Notes: generated from the sequence alone by a model not told the origin. A stretch of 64,000 nucleotides of DNA from Pseudomonas nitroreducens (GCF_014204515.1 NZ_JACHLI010000011.1:138793-202792), one strand, 5' to 3'; shown: positions 1 to 8,745, counted from the first letter of the stretch. Program-made: numbers and translations.

Positions 1-1
1 C

Positions 2-961
2 ACCCTGGACAAGGGCGGCGAGCTGCTGTTCCTGGCTCGCGCCGACCGCCTGCTGCACGATGGCAGCAAGGTCAGCGGCCTGGAATGCTCGGCCATGGAC
101 GAGCGCTGCGTCGCGCCCACCGGCCGCAAGATCACCATCAAGGCCAAGCACTACGTGCTCTCTGGGGGCGGCATCAACACCCCGGCGATCCTCCTGCGCT
201 CCAAGGCGCCGGACCCCAACGGCCGCGTCGGCCAGCGCACCTTCCTGCACGTGGTGAACTTCAGCGCGGCGACTTTCGACGAGGTGATCAACCCCTTCTA
301 CGGCGCGCCGCAGTCGATCTACTCCGACCACTTCCAGTGGGACGACGGCGCCACCGGGCGCATGTCCTACAAGCTCGAAGTGCCGCCGCTGCAGCCGGCG
401 CTCAGCGCCACCCTGCTCGGCCGCTTCGGCGAGGACAACGCGCTGCGCATGGAACAGCTGCCGCACACCAACGTGATCCTCGCGCTGCTGCGTGACGGCT
501 TCCACCCGGACAGCCCCGGCGGCAGCGTCAGCCTGCGCGGCGACGACACCCCGGTGGTCGACTACCCGATGACCGACTACGCCTGGGACGGCATCCGCCG
601 CGCCTTCCACACCATGGCCGACATCCAGTTCGCCGCCGGCGCCAAGGCCGTGCTGCCGCTGCATGCCGACGCCGGCTACGTGAAGAGCGCCAAGGAAGCC
701 CACGAGCTGATCGACGGCCTGAGCCTGGAGCTGTATCGCACCCGCCTGGGCAGCGCCCACGTGATGGGCGGCTGCGCCATGGGCGAGGACCCGAAACAGT
801 CGGTGTGCGACAGCCTCGGCCGCCACCACCAGCTGGAGAACCTGTCGATCCACGACGGCTCGCTGTTCCCCACCAGCATCGGCGCCAACCCGCAGCTGTC
901 GGTCTACGGCCTCACCGCGCAACTGGCCGACGGCCTGGCCAAGCGCCTGGGCCAGGCCTGA
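2..961 (+). CDS. GMC-family flavin oxidoreductase, C-terminal 319 residues (5' end outside window)
   Basis: The frame is already open at the left edge and runs to TGA, so only the C-terminal part of the protein is visible. It contains the substrate domain of glucose-methanol-choline oxidoreductases. The active-site block SAHVMGGCAMG has its His codon at 758-760, and the terminal block IHDGSLFPTSIGANPQ has its Asn codon at 887-889. In this family that His/Asn pair handles the hydroxyl group of the substrate while FAD takes the hydride. The FAD-binding N-terminus is not in the window. Its place just upstream of coaD matches PA0364 of P. aeruginosa (from memory). The substrate is unknown. Confidence 0.9.
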   Translation, partial: TLDKGGELLFLARADRLLHDGSKVSGLECSAMDERCVAPTGRKITIKAKHYVLSGGGINTPAILLRSKAPDPNGRVGQRTFLHVVNFSAATFDEVINPFYGAPQSIYSDHFQWDDGATGRMSYKLEVPPLQPALSATLLGRFGEDNALRMEQLPHTNVILALLRDGFHPDSPGGSVSLRGDDTPVVDYPMTDYAWDGIRRAFHTMADIQFAAGAKAVLPLHADAGYVKSAKEAHELIDGLSLELYRTRLGSAHVMGGCAMGEDPKQSVCDSLGRHHQLENLSIHDGSLFPTSIGANPQLSVYGLTAQLADGLAKRLGQA

Positions 962-987
962 TCGGGCAACCCGGGCGCCCAGCTGCC

Positions 988-1063
988 GTAGGGCGCATAA
1001 CGCGCCAGCGTTATCCGCCGCTGTCTGGCTGGCGGATAACCCGTTCCGGGTTATCCGCCCTAC
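988..1063. repeat. Dispersed intergenic repeat, copy 1 (GTAGGGCG...GCCCTAC)
   Basis: This 76-bp element starts GTAGGGCGCATAACGC and ends GTTATCCGCCCTAC, so its ends are inverted repeats and it can fold into a hairpin with inner GGCGGATAAC arms. A second copy with about the same length and sequence lies at 38570-38646. It sits just after the GMC gene. It is non-coding and probably a small repeat family of this genome. Confidence 0.8.
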
Positions 1064-1291
1064 AAATCTGCTGCTCGCTCCTCCAGGGCAGAAATCATGG
1101 AGAAGCCGGGGAAATCGCTCGCGCGCCCTCTGGCACGGGGCCTGCGCGTGACTCACCGGTCTCCTGCCGGAAAAATCCGGTAGTCCGGTTACGGAAGCAC
1201 TACCAAGGTCGCTTGGCCCCACGGACATGCTGCGTTACCATCCGCCCCGCTATTGCCCAGCCTGCCAACAAGAGCCGACCAGGACGCCGCG
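1064..1291 (+). other. Leader region of coaD with a possible sigma-54 promoter
   Basis: Together with the repeat at 988-1063 this forms a 330-bp gap without a gene. The only motif found is at 1131-1145, TGGCACG-N4-CTGC, which fits the sigma-54 -24/-12 consensus with one mismatch and the correct 12-base spacing of GG to GC. It lies about 147 bases before the coaD start. No sigma-70 promoter stands out. Confidence 0.35.
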
Positions 1292-1771
1292 ATGAATCGA
1301 GTGCTGTACCCGGGTACCTTCGACCCCATCACCAAAGGCCATGCCGATCTGGTCGAACGCGCCTCGCGACTGTTCGACCAGGTGATCATTGCCGTCGCCG
1401 CCAGCCCCAAGAAGAACCCCCTGTTCCCGCTGGAACAACGCGTAGAGCTGGCCCGCCAGGTCACCTCGCACCTGCCCAACGTGGAAGTCGTCGGCTTCTC
1501 CTCGCTGCTCGCACACTTCGCCAAGGAGCAGAACGCCAACATCCTGCTGCGCGGCCTGCGCGCGGTGTCGGACTTCGAGTACGAATTCCAGCTGGCCAAC
1601 ATGAACCGCCAGCTCGCCCCCGACCTGGAAAGCATGTTCCTCACGCCGTCGGAGAAGTATTCCTTCATCTCCTCCACCCTGGTGCGCGAGATCGCAGCGC
1701 TGGGCGGCGATATCACCAAGTTCGTCCATCCCGCGGTGGCCAGCGCCCTGGCCGAGCGCTTCAAGCGCTAG
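1292..1771 (+). CDS. coaD: Phosphopantetheine adenylyltransferase
   Basis: CoaD transfers AMP from ATP to 4'-phosphopantetheine, the next-to-last step of coenzyme A synthesis, in the cytoplasm. The 159-residue protein has the usual family length. The nucleotidyltransferase signature TFDPITKGH is at residues 9-17, the RGLR loop is in the middle, and the ISSTLVRE block is near the C-terminus. The frame is open further upstream (from 1253), but the ATG at 1292 gives the conserved start MNRVLYPGTFDP and has AGGA ten bases before it. A hairpin at 1779 ends the transcript. The call is secure. Confidence 0.97.
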   Translation: MNRVLYPGTFDPITKGHADLVERASRLFDQVIIAVAASPKKNPLFPLEQRVELARQVTSHLPNVEVVGFSSLLAHFAKEQNANILLRGLRAVSDFEYEFQLANMNRQLAPDLESMFLTPSEKYSFISSTLVREIAALGGDITKFVHPAVASALAERFKR

Positions 1772-1778
1772 TCCGCCG

Positions 1779-1800
1779 ACCGCCAAGGACGGCGGTTTCC
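1779..1800 (+). terminator. Terminator hairpin after coaD
   Basis: ACCGCC and GGCGGT pair across a six-base loop, and the stem runs into TTCC. The stem is short and the T-run weak, so this is a probable rather than certain terminator. Confidence 0.5.
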
Positions 1801-1905
1801 GTCAGTTGACTCCCTGTTCGCGTGCACTCGGCGCGCCGATACGGCACAATTTCACCATTGTTGCTACCGATCGCCATGGCTGCCGTCATGGTTGGAGTTG
1901 TTCAG

Positions 1906-2157
1906 ATGTCCCTGATAATCACTGACGATTGCATCAACTGCGACGTCTGCGAACCCGAGTGCCCCAACGCTGCGATCTCCCAGGGCGAGGAGATCTACGT
2001 CATCGACCCGAACCTGTGCACCGAGTGTGTCGGTCACTATGACGAGCCGCAGTGCCAGCAGGTCTGCCCGGTCGACTGCATCCCCCTCGACGAAAGCAAT
2101 GTCGAGAGCAAGGATCAGCTGATGGAAAAGTACAGGAAGCTCACCGGCAAGGCCTGA
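1906..2157 (+). CDS. 2[4Fe-4S] ferredoxin, YfhL / Allochromatium type
   Basis: This is a small cytoplasmic electron carrier of 83 residues. Cysteines follow the pattern C9-x2-C12-x2-C15-x3-C19 and C38-x2-C41-x8-C50-x3-C54. The eight-residue insertion between C41 and C50, plus the C-terminal helix, is typical of the Alvin/YfhL class of low-potential ferredoxins. An in-frame ATG/GTG-type start exists 84 bases upstream, but the ATG at 1906 follows GGAG at a good distance and gives the family start MSLIITDDCINC. P. aeruginosa has the same gene after coaD (PA0362, from memory). Its redox partner is unknown. Confidence 0.95.
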   Translation: MSLIITDDCINCDVCEPECPNAAISQGEEIYVIDPNLCTECVGHYDEPQCQQVCPVDCIPLDESNVESKDQLMEKYRKLTGKA

Positions 2158-2280
2158 CTTCGCGCGTTTCGACACTTTTTCATTGAGTTCTCACAAACCT
2201 GCGGCGGCCTGGATTGTCTATCCTCCACCTTCGCCCCATTTGGTTTTCCAGCCGGCAGTGCCGGCGGTTCGTGAGATGCC

Positions 2281-3984
2281 ATGTCCCTGTTGAACTCCCG
2301 CACCCGCGCCTCCCTGCTCGGCTTCTGCAGCCTGCTGCTGCTCAGCTCTGCCCTGCAGGCCGCGGAACACCCGGCCCAGGCCAGCGTCGCCACCGCGCAC
2401 CCATCGGCGACCGTGGCGGGCCTGGAGACCCTCGCCGACGGCGGTAACGCCTTCGACGCCGCCGTGGCCATCGCCGCCGCGCTGGCGGTGACCGAACCCT
2501 ACGGCTCGGGCCTGGGCGGCGGCGGCTTCTTCCTGCTGCGCAAGGCCGGCAGCCCGCCGACCTACCATTTCATCGACGCCCGCGAACGTGCGCCCCTGGC
2601 TGCCCACGCGCGGATGTACGAGCGCAACGGCAAGGTCGACCCACAGCTGTCGCTCAACGGCCCGCTGGCCGCCGGCATCCCCGGCCTGCCCGCGGCCCTG
2701 GCGGACATCAGCAGCCGCTACGGGCGCAAGACCCTGGCCAATAACCTGGTGCCGGCGATCCGCCTGGCCACCGACGGCGTGTCCATCGATCGCGTCTACA
2801 TCGACCGCGCGTCCTGGCGCCTGGACGCCATGCGCAAGGACAAGGAAACCGCGCGCATCTTCCTCGACCAGGGCAACCTGCCCGAGGAATACAGCCTGAT
2901 GCGCCAGCCGCAGCTGGCCAACACCCTGGAGAAACTGGCGCGCTATGGCCGCATCGGCTTCTACGAAGGCGAAACCGCGCAGAAGCTGGTCGACGGCGTG
3001 CGTGCTGCCGGCGGTGTGTGGAGCCTGGAAGACCTCGCCAGCTACCGCATTGTCGAACGCCAGGCACTGCGCTACCCGCTGGCCGACGGCCGCGAACTGA
3101 TCAGCGCCCCGCCGCCCTCCGCCGGCGGCGTGGCCCTGGCGCAGAGCCTGGGCATGCTGCAGCAACTGCCCTGGCAGAAAGCCCAGCCGGTGGAGCGCGC
3201 CCACTACGTGGTGGAAGTGCTGCGCCGCGCCTACCGCGACCGCGGTCTGCTGGGCGATCCGGACCGCGTGGCCAACCCGGTCAGCCAGCTGCTCGCGCCG
3301 GACTACCTGAAGCGCCTGGCCGCCGGCATCGACCCGCAGCGCGCCACGCCCAGCTCGTCCCTGCCGCCGGCGCCAGCCTGGCGCGAGGGCGACCACACCA
3401 CCCACTTCGTGGTGATGGACGCCGACGGCAACGCCGTGGCCGCCACCCTGTCGGTCAACCTGCCGTTCGGCGCGGCCTTCACCGTGCCGGGTACCGGTGT
3501 ACTGCTCAACGACGAGATGGACGACTTCGCCACCGACGTCAGCGGCTCCAACGCCTATGAGCTGGCCGGCAGCCAGGCCAACGCGGTGGCCGCAGGCAAG
3601 CGTCCGCTGTCGAGCATGAGCCCGAGCTTCATCGAGAGTCCCAACGAACTGGCCGCCTTCGGCACGCCGGGCGGCAGCCGGATTCCCAGCATGGTGCTGC
3701 TGGCGATGCTGGATTACCTGGACGGCAAGCCGGTGCAGCGCTGGGTGTCCTCGCCGCGCTATCACCACCAGTACCTGCCCGACGTGATCGAGCACGAACC
3801 GCGCGCCTTCAGCGCCGCCGAGATGGCCGACCTGCAACGCCGTGGCTACACGCTCCAGGATGTCGGCCGCGCCTACGGCAACCAGCAGGTGCTGTTGTGG
3901 AACAAGAAATCCGGCGAAGTGCAGTCGGCCAGCGACCCGCGCGGCATCGGCCTGGCCACCGAATTGGCGGCGCCATTGAAGTGA
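2281..3984 (+). CDS. ggt: Gamma-glutamyltranspeptidase (periplasmic)
   Basis: Ggt cleaves the gamma-glutamyl bond of glutathione and related compounds in the periplasm and transfers the glutamyl group to water or amino acids. The 567-residue precursor has a signal peptide (hydrophobic run at residues 12-26, then ALQA). It matures by autocleavage before a threonine. The motif DHTTHFVVMDADGN places the nucleophile at Thr373, near where E. coli Ggt has it. The later PLSSMSPS block and the GTPGGSRI block line the active site in this family. It ends exactly where the opposing Na/Pi gene ends. Confidence 0.96.
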   Translation: MSLLNSRTRASLLGFCSLLLLSSALQAAEHPAQASVATAHPSATVAGLETLADGGNAFDAAVAIAAALAVTEPYGSGLGGGGFFLLRKAGSPPTYHFIDARERAPLAAHARMYERNGKVDPQLSLNGPLAAGIPGLPAALADISSRYGRKTLANNLVPAIRLATDGVSIDRVYIDRASWRLDAMRKDKETARIFLDQGNLPEEYSLMRQPQLANTLEKLARYGRIGFYEGETAQKLVDGVRAAGGVWSLEDLASYRIVERQALRYPLADGRELISAPPPSAGGVALAQSLGMLQQLPWQKAQPVERAHYVVEVLRRAYRDRGLLGDPDRVANPVSQLLAPDYLKRLAAGIDPQRATPSSSLPPAPAWREGDHTTHFVVMDADGNAVAATLSVNLPFGAAFTVPGTGVLLNDEMDDFATDVSGSNAYELAGSQANAVAAGKRPLSSMSPSFIESPNELAAFGTPGGSRIPSMVLLAMLDYLDGKPVQRWVSSPRYHHQYLPDVIEHEPRAFSAAEMADLQRRGYTLQDVGRAYGNQQVLLWNKKSGEVQSASDPRGIGLATELAAPLK

Positions 3985-5832
3985 TCAGGGCAGGATGAGC
4001 GGCGAAGCGTCTTCGTCGCTCCGCTCGAACAATCCGTGCTCGGTGCCCAGCTGCAGCACATTGCGCAGGCTCTGGATGATCCGGCTGACATAGCCCAGGT
4101 CGTTCATCAGCGAACTCATCTGCAGACCGTCCAGCTCCTGGCGGCGCACGGCGGCGAACAGGCGCTGGCGGAAGGCGGCGTCGAACTCCGCAGCGCTCTC
4201 GTCCAGCAGTTGCAGGCGAGCCGCGAGCGCTTCCTCCGGCAGCTCACCGCCGATCAGCGAACCCAGCGCACGCACCTCGCGCAGCATGCCGATCAGGTGC
4301 CGGCGCAGCTCGACATAGGCATCCCGCAACGCCGAGGGCTCGCCCTGCAGGGCCTGACCGAGGTTCTTCTGCAGGTGCTTGGCGTCCTTCACCGCGTCCA
4401 CCAGCTGCAGCGCCACCACCTGGCAGGACAGCCAGAAGCGCTGGTGTTCCTCGTCCAGCGGCACTTCCAGGCGACCCATGAAGCTCAGCAGGTCGCCGTA
4501 CACACCCTTGATATGGCGCTGGTAGAGCACTTCCGCACCCAGCGCATGGCGATCCGGCGCAGCACGCAACTGGTTTTCGTCGATGCGCGGCTGGTTGAGC
4601 ATGTCCACCGGCAGGTACAGCGCGTGGCAGATCACCTCGATGCTCAGCCGGCCCAGGTGCCGCAGCTCCTGCAGCACCGCGCTGGCGGCGGCGTCCGCGG
4701 AATCCAGCGCACGCTCGTTGAGGTAGCGGGCGTGGGTTCGCTCGATGGTCGGCAAGGCCGGCGCCATGTCGGTGATCAGCACCGCCGGCTCCTCCACCTC
4801 GGGCAGCCAGCGCACCAGGGCGTTGGCCAGCGCCCCCTGGATCGGCCAGAACAGCGCCACGCCCATGGCGTTGAACAGCGTGTGGAATAGCGCCAGCTGG
4901 ATCATCGGGTTGTCCGCCAGCCCCAGCGGCGTCACCAGGGTGTGTACCAGCCAGGTCAGCGGCGAGAGCAGCAGGAAGGCCAGCACGCCGGTCACTACGT
5001 TGAACAGCACGTGTGCCAGCGCCAGCCGCTGGCCGCTGCGGTTGCCGCCCAGGGAACCGACGAAGGCGGTGGTGACGCTGCTGCCGACATTGGAGCCGAT
5101 GGCGATCGCCAGGCTCTGGCCCAGCTCCAGCTGGCCGCCGGCCAGGGCGGCGAGAGTCAGCATCAGCGTGGCGTGGCTGGACTGCAGGACCACGGTGATG
5201 AGGATGCCGAAGGTGACGAACAGCAACGCGCCAAGCATGCCTTCGGAATTCAGCTGGCTCATGTCCAGGGCGTCGCCGAAGCTCTGGAAGCCTTCCTTGA
5301 TCTGGTCGATGCCCAGGAAGATGAAGGCGATGCCCAGCAGGATGCGCCCGGCGGCCTTGCTCCGGGGACCGTTGAAGCCCACCAGCACGCCGAACACCAG
5401 CAGCGGCAGCGCCAGGGGGCTCAGGCTGATGTTCTGCCCGGCCAGCGCCAGCAGCCAGATGCCGCTGGTGGCGCCCAGGTTGGCGCCGAACAGGATGGCG
5501 ATACCGCCCGCCAGCTGGATCAGCCCGGTGCTGATGAAGGCGATGGTGAGCAGCGAGACCAGGGTCGAGGATTGCAGCAGGAAGGTGCCGAAGAGGCCGA
5601 ACAGCAGGCTCTTGCCGCGAGTCGCGGTGCTCTTCTCCAGCCAGCGTTCCAGTTGGCTGCCGGCGAGGTCGCGCAGGCCCTCTTCCAGGCACTGCATGCC
5701 GAACAGGAACAGCGCCAGGCCCGCCCCCAACTGCAGCAGGCCGGCGCTGGACCAGAAGGTATAACCGAGGACGACCGCAACCAGCAGCAGAAGCAGCGGA
5801 CGCAGATGCTTCTTCAGACCGGTCAGGTTCAT
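3985..5832 (-). CDS. Na+/phosphate symporter family protein (NptA / YjbB type) with PhoU-like tail
   Basis: This 615-residue inner-membrane protein has about eight to ten hydrophobic segments in its first 340 residues. They include the two inverted QSS-containing repeats of the Na/Pi cotransporter family: LQSSTLVSLLTIAFISTG near residue 85 and LQSSHATLMLTLAALAGG near residue 215. The C-terminal third is soluble, helical and PhoU-like. Members in bacteria usually move phosphate, often outward. The stop codon abuts that of ggt (3982-3984 against 3985-3987, sharing TGATCA), so the two genes converge with no gap. The start is the ATG at 5832. Confidence 0.9.
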   Translation of the reverse strand: MNLTGLKKHLRPLLLLLVAVVLGYTFWSSAGLLQLGAGLALFLFGMQCLEEGLRDLAGSQLERWLEKSTATRGKSLLFGLFGTFLLQSSTLVSLLTIAFISTGLIQLAGGIAILFGANLGATSGIWLLALAGQNISLSPLALPLLVFGVLVGFNGPRSKAAGRILLGIAFIFLGIDQIKEGFQSFGDALDMSQLNSEGMLGALLFVTFGILITVVLQSSHATLMLTLAALAGGQLELGQSLAIAIGSNVGSSVTTAFVGSLGGNRSGQRLALAHVLFNVVTGVLAFLLLSPLTWLVHTLVTPLGLADNPMIQLALFHTLFNAMGVALFWPIQGALANALVRWLPEVEEPAVLITDMAPALPTIERTHARYLNERALDSADAAASAVLQELRHLGRLSIEVICHALYLPVDMLNQPRIDENQLRAAPDRHALGAEVLYQRHIKGVYGDLLSFMGRLEVPLDEEHQRFWLSCQVVALQLVDAVKDAKHLQKNLGQALQGEPSALRDAYVELRRHLIGMLREVRALGSLIGGELPEEALAARLQLLDESAAEFDAAFRQRLFAAVRRQELDGLQMSSLMNDLGYVSRIIQSLRNVLQLGTEHGLFERSDEDASPLILP

Positions 5833-5903
5833 GGGCTACCCGCGTGATTCACCCGGCGCAGCGGGTGGGCGAGGCGGCAAGCCGCCCCGGGGCGAAGGCT
5901 GTA

Positions 5904-6242
5904 TCAGTCCTTCTTGTAACCGCTGGTGGTGCAGCCCAGGCAGCGCACGAAGGCGGCCTTGCCCGGATCGACGACCAGCGCCTGGCCCGCTTCCTTGATG
6001 TTACCGCCGGCCGCGCTGAACGGCAGGGTGACCACGAAGGCCGCGGTCCCCACCACGGTCGCAGCGATCAGCAGCGGGCGCGCGAAGATCAGGTCGCCCA
6101 TCATCGCGTAGGCCGGCGGGGCCTCGACGGTGTACATCGGGTCACCGCTGGAATTGCTCACCGCGTCCTGGGCGACAGCCGGCAGAACCGAAAGCCCACA
6201 GGTCAGTGCCATTGCAGTGGCGGTGGTGCGGAACAGGTTCAT
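5904..6242 (-). CDS. Small exported or membrane protein of unknown function
   Basis: The 112-residue product has an N-terminal signal peptide (ALTCGLSVLPAVAQ). One strongly hydrophobic segment follows at about residues 55-77. The tail is conserved-looking, VVDPGKAAFVRCLGCT, with two close cysteines. The start was set at the ATG of MNLFRTT (6242), which has AGGA upstream; an in-frame start at 6287 adds 15 residues without a signal peptide. Similar short proteins recur in Pseudomonas next to mutM. No function is known to me. The gene lies between the Na/Pi symporter and an acyltransferase, all on the minus strand. Confidence 0.75.
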   Translation of the reverse strand: MNLFRTTATAMALTCGLSVLPAVAQDAVSNSSGDPMYTVEAPPAYAMMGDLIFARPLLIAATVVGTAAFVVTLPFSAAGGNIKEAGQALVVDPGKAAFVRCLGCTTSGYKKD

Positions 6243-6326
6243 GGAAGGAAGTCCTTTATTGGTGTAGTTGGGCAGGCAGACTGCCATAACTATAACAGCG
6301 CTCCATGACTTGTCGCGTGACAGCCT

Positions 6327-6905
6327 TCAATCGCCGAGGAATGCGTATTCGGGCTTTTTCGGTACAAAAGGCCGGTAGAAAGCCAGCATCCGTCGCAGGT
6401 CGGCCGCCTCGTCGCCAGTGGGCCAGAACGCCTCGCCGATGACGATGCGCCGTCCGGGATAGTCCAGCGCCGCCAGCACGATGGGTACGTTGGCGCCGCG
6501 GGCGATGTGGTAGAAGCCCATTTTCCAGCGCTCGACTTTGCGCCGCGTGCCCTCCGGGGAGAGGATCAGCATCATCTCGGGGTTGTCGCGGAACGCCTGG
6601 ATCGCCTGGTCCACGGTATTGAGCTTGAGGTGGCGCTGGATCGGGATGCCGCCCCAGCGCCGCAGCAGGCCGCCGAAGGGCGCGCGGAAGATGGTGTGCT
6701 TGCCGAACCAGCGGGCGTTCAGGCGCAGCACGAACTTCACCGCGAGGAACAGCACGAAGTCCCAGTTGGAGGTGTGGTGCGCGCCGATCACCACGAACTT
6801 GTCGAGCCTGGGCAGGGCGCCCTCGATGCGCCAGCCGGCGACGCGCAGCATGGCGTGGCCAAGCGCCTCGGCGAAAGGATTGCGGGGCAGATAATTGCCG
6901 GACAT
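6327..6905 (-). CDS. 1-acyl-glycerol-3-phosphate acyltransferase family protein
   Basis: The 192-residue protein belongs to the PlsC-like acyltransferases that move acyl chains onto lysophospholipids or related acceptors at the inner membrane. The catalytic HX4D motif is seen as HHTSNWD at about residues 43-49. The acceptor motif SPEGTRR is at about residues 115-121. It is shorter than full PlsC and lacks an N-terminal membrane helix. The start ATG is at 6905. It lies downstream of mutM on the same strand with a 92-base gap. The acyl acceptor is not known. Confidence 0.88.
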   Translation of the reverse strand: MSGNYLPRNPFAEALGHAMLRVAGWRIEGALPRLDKFVVIGAHHTSNWDFVLFLAVKFVLRLNARWFGKHTIFRAPFGGLLRRWGGIPIQRHLKLNTVDQAIQAFRDNPEMMLILSPEGTRRKVERWKMGFYHIARGANVPIVLAALDYPGRRIVIGEAFWPTGDEAADLRRMLAFYRPFVPKKPEYAFLGD

Positions 6906-6997
6906 GGATCACCTGACGGCTCCTCTGCGGGAGCCCTTGTTGTTATGGCGAAGAGGGGTTGGGCGGCTTGCCGGCGGCAGCTCAGGGCCGCCGGCCT

Positions 6998-7810
6998 TCA
7001 GCGCTGGCAGCGCGGACAGTAGACGCTGGCGCGCTGGCCGAGGCGGACGTCGCGCAGGGTCGTACCGCAGACCTTGCACGGCTCACCGCCGCGCCCGTAG
7101 GCGAACAGTTCCTGCTGGAAATAGCCGGGCTGGCCGTCACCGCCGACGAAGTCGCGCAGCGTGGTGCCGCCGCGTTCGATGGCGATGGCAAGGATGCGCT
7201 TGATCTCCTGGGCGAGCTTCACGTAGCGCGCCCGCGAGATAGTCCCGGCCTCGCGGCGCGGGTCGATGCCGGCGGCGAATAGCGCCTCTGTGGCGTAGAT
7301 GTTGCCCACCCCGACCACCACCGCGTTGTCCATGATGAAGGGCTTCACCGCCATGCTGCGGTTGCGCGACAGCTGGAACAGGCGCTCGCCCTCGAAGGCG
7401 TCGGTCAGCGGCTCCGGGCCCAGGTTGCGCAGCAGCTCGTGTTCCAGCGGCGTCAGGCTCCAGAGCAGCGCGCCGAAGCGGCGCGGGTCGGTGTAGCGCA
7501 GCGCCATGCCCGAATCCAGCTCGATGTCGACGTGCTCATGGCGCGCCGCCGGCGTACCGCATTCCACCAGGCGCAGGTTGCCGGACATGCCCAGGTGGCT
7601 GATCAACGTGCCCACCTCGGCATTGAGCAGCAGGTACTTGGCGCGCCGTTCCACCTTGACGATACGCTGCCCGGACAGGCGCACGTCGAGGTCCTCCGGA
7701 ATCGGCCAGCGCAGGCGGCGCTCACGGACGATCACGCGGCTGACGCGCTGGCCTTCGAGGTGGGGCGCGATGCCCCGGCGGGTGGTTTCGACTTCAGGTA
7801 ATTCAGGCAT
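6998..7810 (-). CDS. mutM: Formamidopyrimidine-DNA glycosylase
   Basis: MutM (Fpg) removes 8-oxoguanine and ring-opened purines and cuts the abasic strand by beta/delta elimination. The 270-residue protein starts with the invariant MPELPEVE, so Pro2 is the Schiff-base nucleophile and Glu3 the acid. The C-terminal zinc finger is complete: CKVCG, then CPRCQR at the very end. The start ATG at 7808-7810 is fixed by the need for Pro2. Gene order coaD...mutM agrees with P. aeruginosa (PA0363...PA0357, from memory). Confidence 0.98.
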   Translation of the reverse strand: MPELPEVETTRRGIAPHLEGQRVSRVIVRERRLRWPIPEDLDVRLSGQRIVKVERRAKYLLLNAEVGTLISHLGMSGNLRLVECGTPAARHEHVDIELDSGMALRYTDPRRFGALLWSLTPLEHELLRNLGPEPLTDAFEGERLFQLSRNRSMAVKPFIMDNAVVVGVGNIYATEALFAAGIDPRREAGTISRARYVKLAQEIKRILAIAIERGGTTLRDFVGGDGQPGYFQQELFAYGRGGEPCKVCGTTLRDVRLGQRASVYCPRCQR

Positions 7811-7836
7811 GGATCACGGCATCTGAGGTGCTTTCT

Positions 7837-7914
7837 GTAGGAGAGAGCTAGCTCGCGAACGAATCAACCGGCAACACCGGCATCAGGCTGGTTCGCGAGC
7901 AAGCTCGCTCCTAC
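7837..7914. repeat. Inverted REP pair between mutM and cysQ
   Basis: A degenerate REP copy (7837-7860, GTAGGAGAGAGCTAGC...) faces a perfect copy (7891-7914, GTTCGCGAGCAAGCTCGC...), about 30 bases apart. The pair can fold into a long hairpin. This is the usual Pseudomonas REP doublet and probably also stops transcripts of cysQ on the minus strand. Confidence 0.85.
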
Positions 7915-7926
7915 AAGGGTATCGGG

Positions 7927-8745
7927 TTAGTCCAGCGCGCGGGCGAGCCGGATCAGGTCCTCGCGCCAGGGCGCGGCCTTGGGCAGCGCCAGGAACGACT
8001 GGTTGAGCAGGGTTTCGCGCGCTTCGTAGGTGAAGGGTTCGCCCTGCACGTCGAGCACTTCGCCACCGGCGCCTTCGAGCACGCCCTGGGCGGCGGCGGT
8101 GTCCCACTGGGAGGTCGGCGCCAGGCGCGGGTAGCAGTCCGCCGAGCCTTCGGCGAGCAGGCAGAACTTCAGCGAGCTGCCGATGCTGGCCAGGTTCAGG
8201 TCGCCGAAGCGCTGCGCGAGACCGGCCAGCAGCTGTTCCTGCTGCGGGCTGGAGTGGCGCTTGCTGGCCACCACGGTGAAGACGTCGTCCGGCTCGGTAC
8301 GCACTTCGATCGCCTCGGGCTCGCCGCCGCGATCCTCACACCAGGCCCCCAGGCCGGCGCCGCCGTAGTAGCAACGGCCGCTGGCGGGAATCCCGACCAC
8401 GCCGAAAACCACCCGGCCATGCTCGATCAGCGCGACGTTGACGGTGAATTCGTCACTGCCGGAAATGAACTCCTTGGTGCCGTCCAGCGGGTCCACCAGC
8501 CACCAGCGGGTCCACTGCGCGCGCTGCTCCAGCGGGATGTCGCAATCTTCTTCGGAGAGCACCGGCACGTCGGGCGCCAGGGCGCGCAGGCCGTCGGCCA
8601 ATACGCGGTGGGCGGCCAGGTCGGCGGCGGTCACCGGCGACTCGTCGGCCTTGCTCTGCACGTCCAGATCTCCCTGCCAGAACGGCAGGATCGCATCGCC
8701 CGCCTGGTGGACCAGGTCGATCACGGCGGGCAGGAAAGCATTCAT
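7927..8745 (-). CDS. cysQ: 3'(2'),5'-bisphosphate nucleotidase
   Basis: CysQ hydrolyses 3'-phosphoadenosine 5'-phosphate, the by-product of sulfate assimilation, to AMP. It belongs to the Mg2+/Li+-sensitive inositol monophosphatase fold. The 272-residue protein shows the metal motifs SEED at about residues 66-69 and DPLDGTKEF at about 87-95, and the later WDTAA block. The ATG at 8745 overlaps the nudE stop (TGATG), so nudE and cysQ are translated as a coupled pair; an in-frame GTG lies one codon upstream. A REP pair follows the gene. Confidence 0.95.
   Translation of the reverse strand: MNAFLPAVIDLVHQAGDAILPFWQGDLDVQSKADESPVTAADLAAHRVLADGLRALAPDVPVLSEEDCDIPLEQRAQWTRWWLVDPLDGTKEFISGSDEFTVNVALIEHGRVVFGVVGIPASGRCYYGGAGLGAWCEDRGGEPEAIEVRTEPDDVFTVVASKRHSSPQQEQLLAGLAQRFGDLNLASIGSSLKFCLLAEGSADCYPRLAPTSQWDTAAAQGVLEGAGGEVLDVQGEPFTYEARETLLNQSFLALPKAAPWREDLIRLARALD

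Noticed and set aside
2218..3837. Minus-strand frame of 539 codons opposite ggt
   Set aside because: Antisense to a gene with an intact catalytic threonine and signal peptide. It has no motif of its own.
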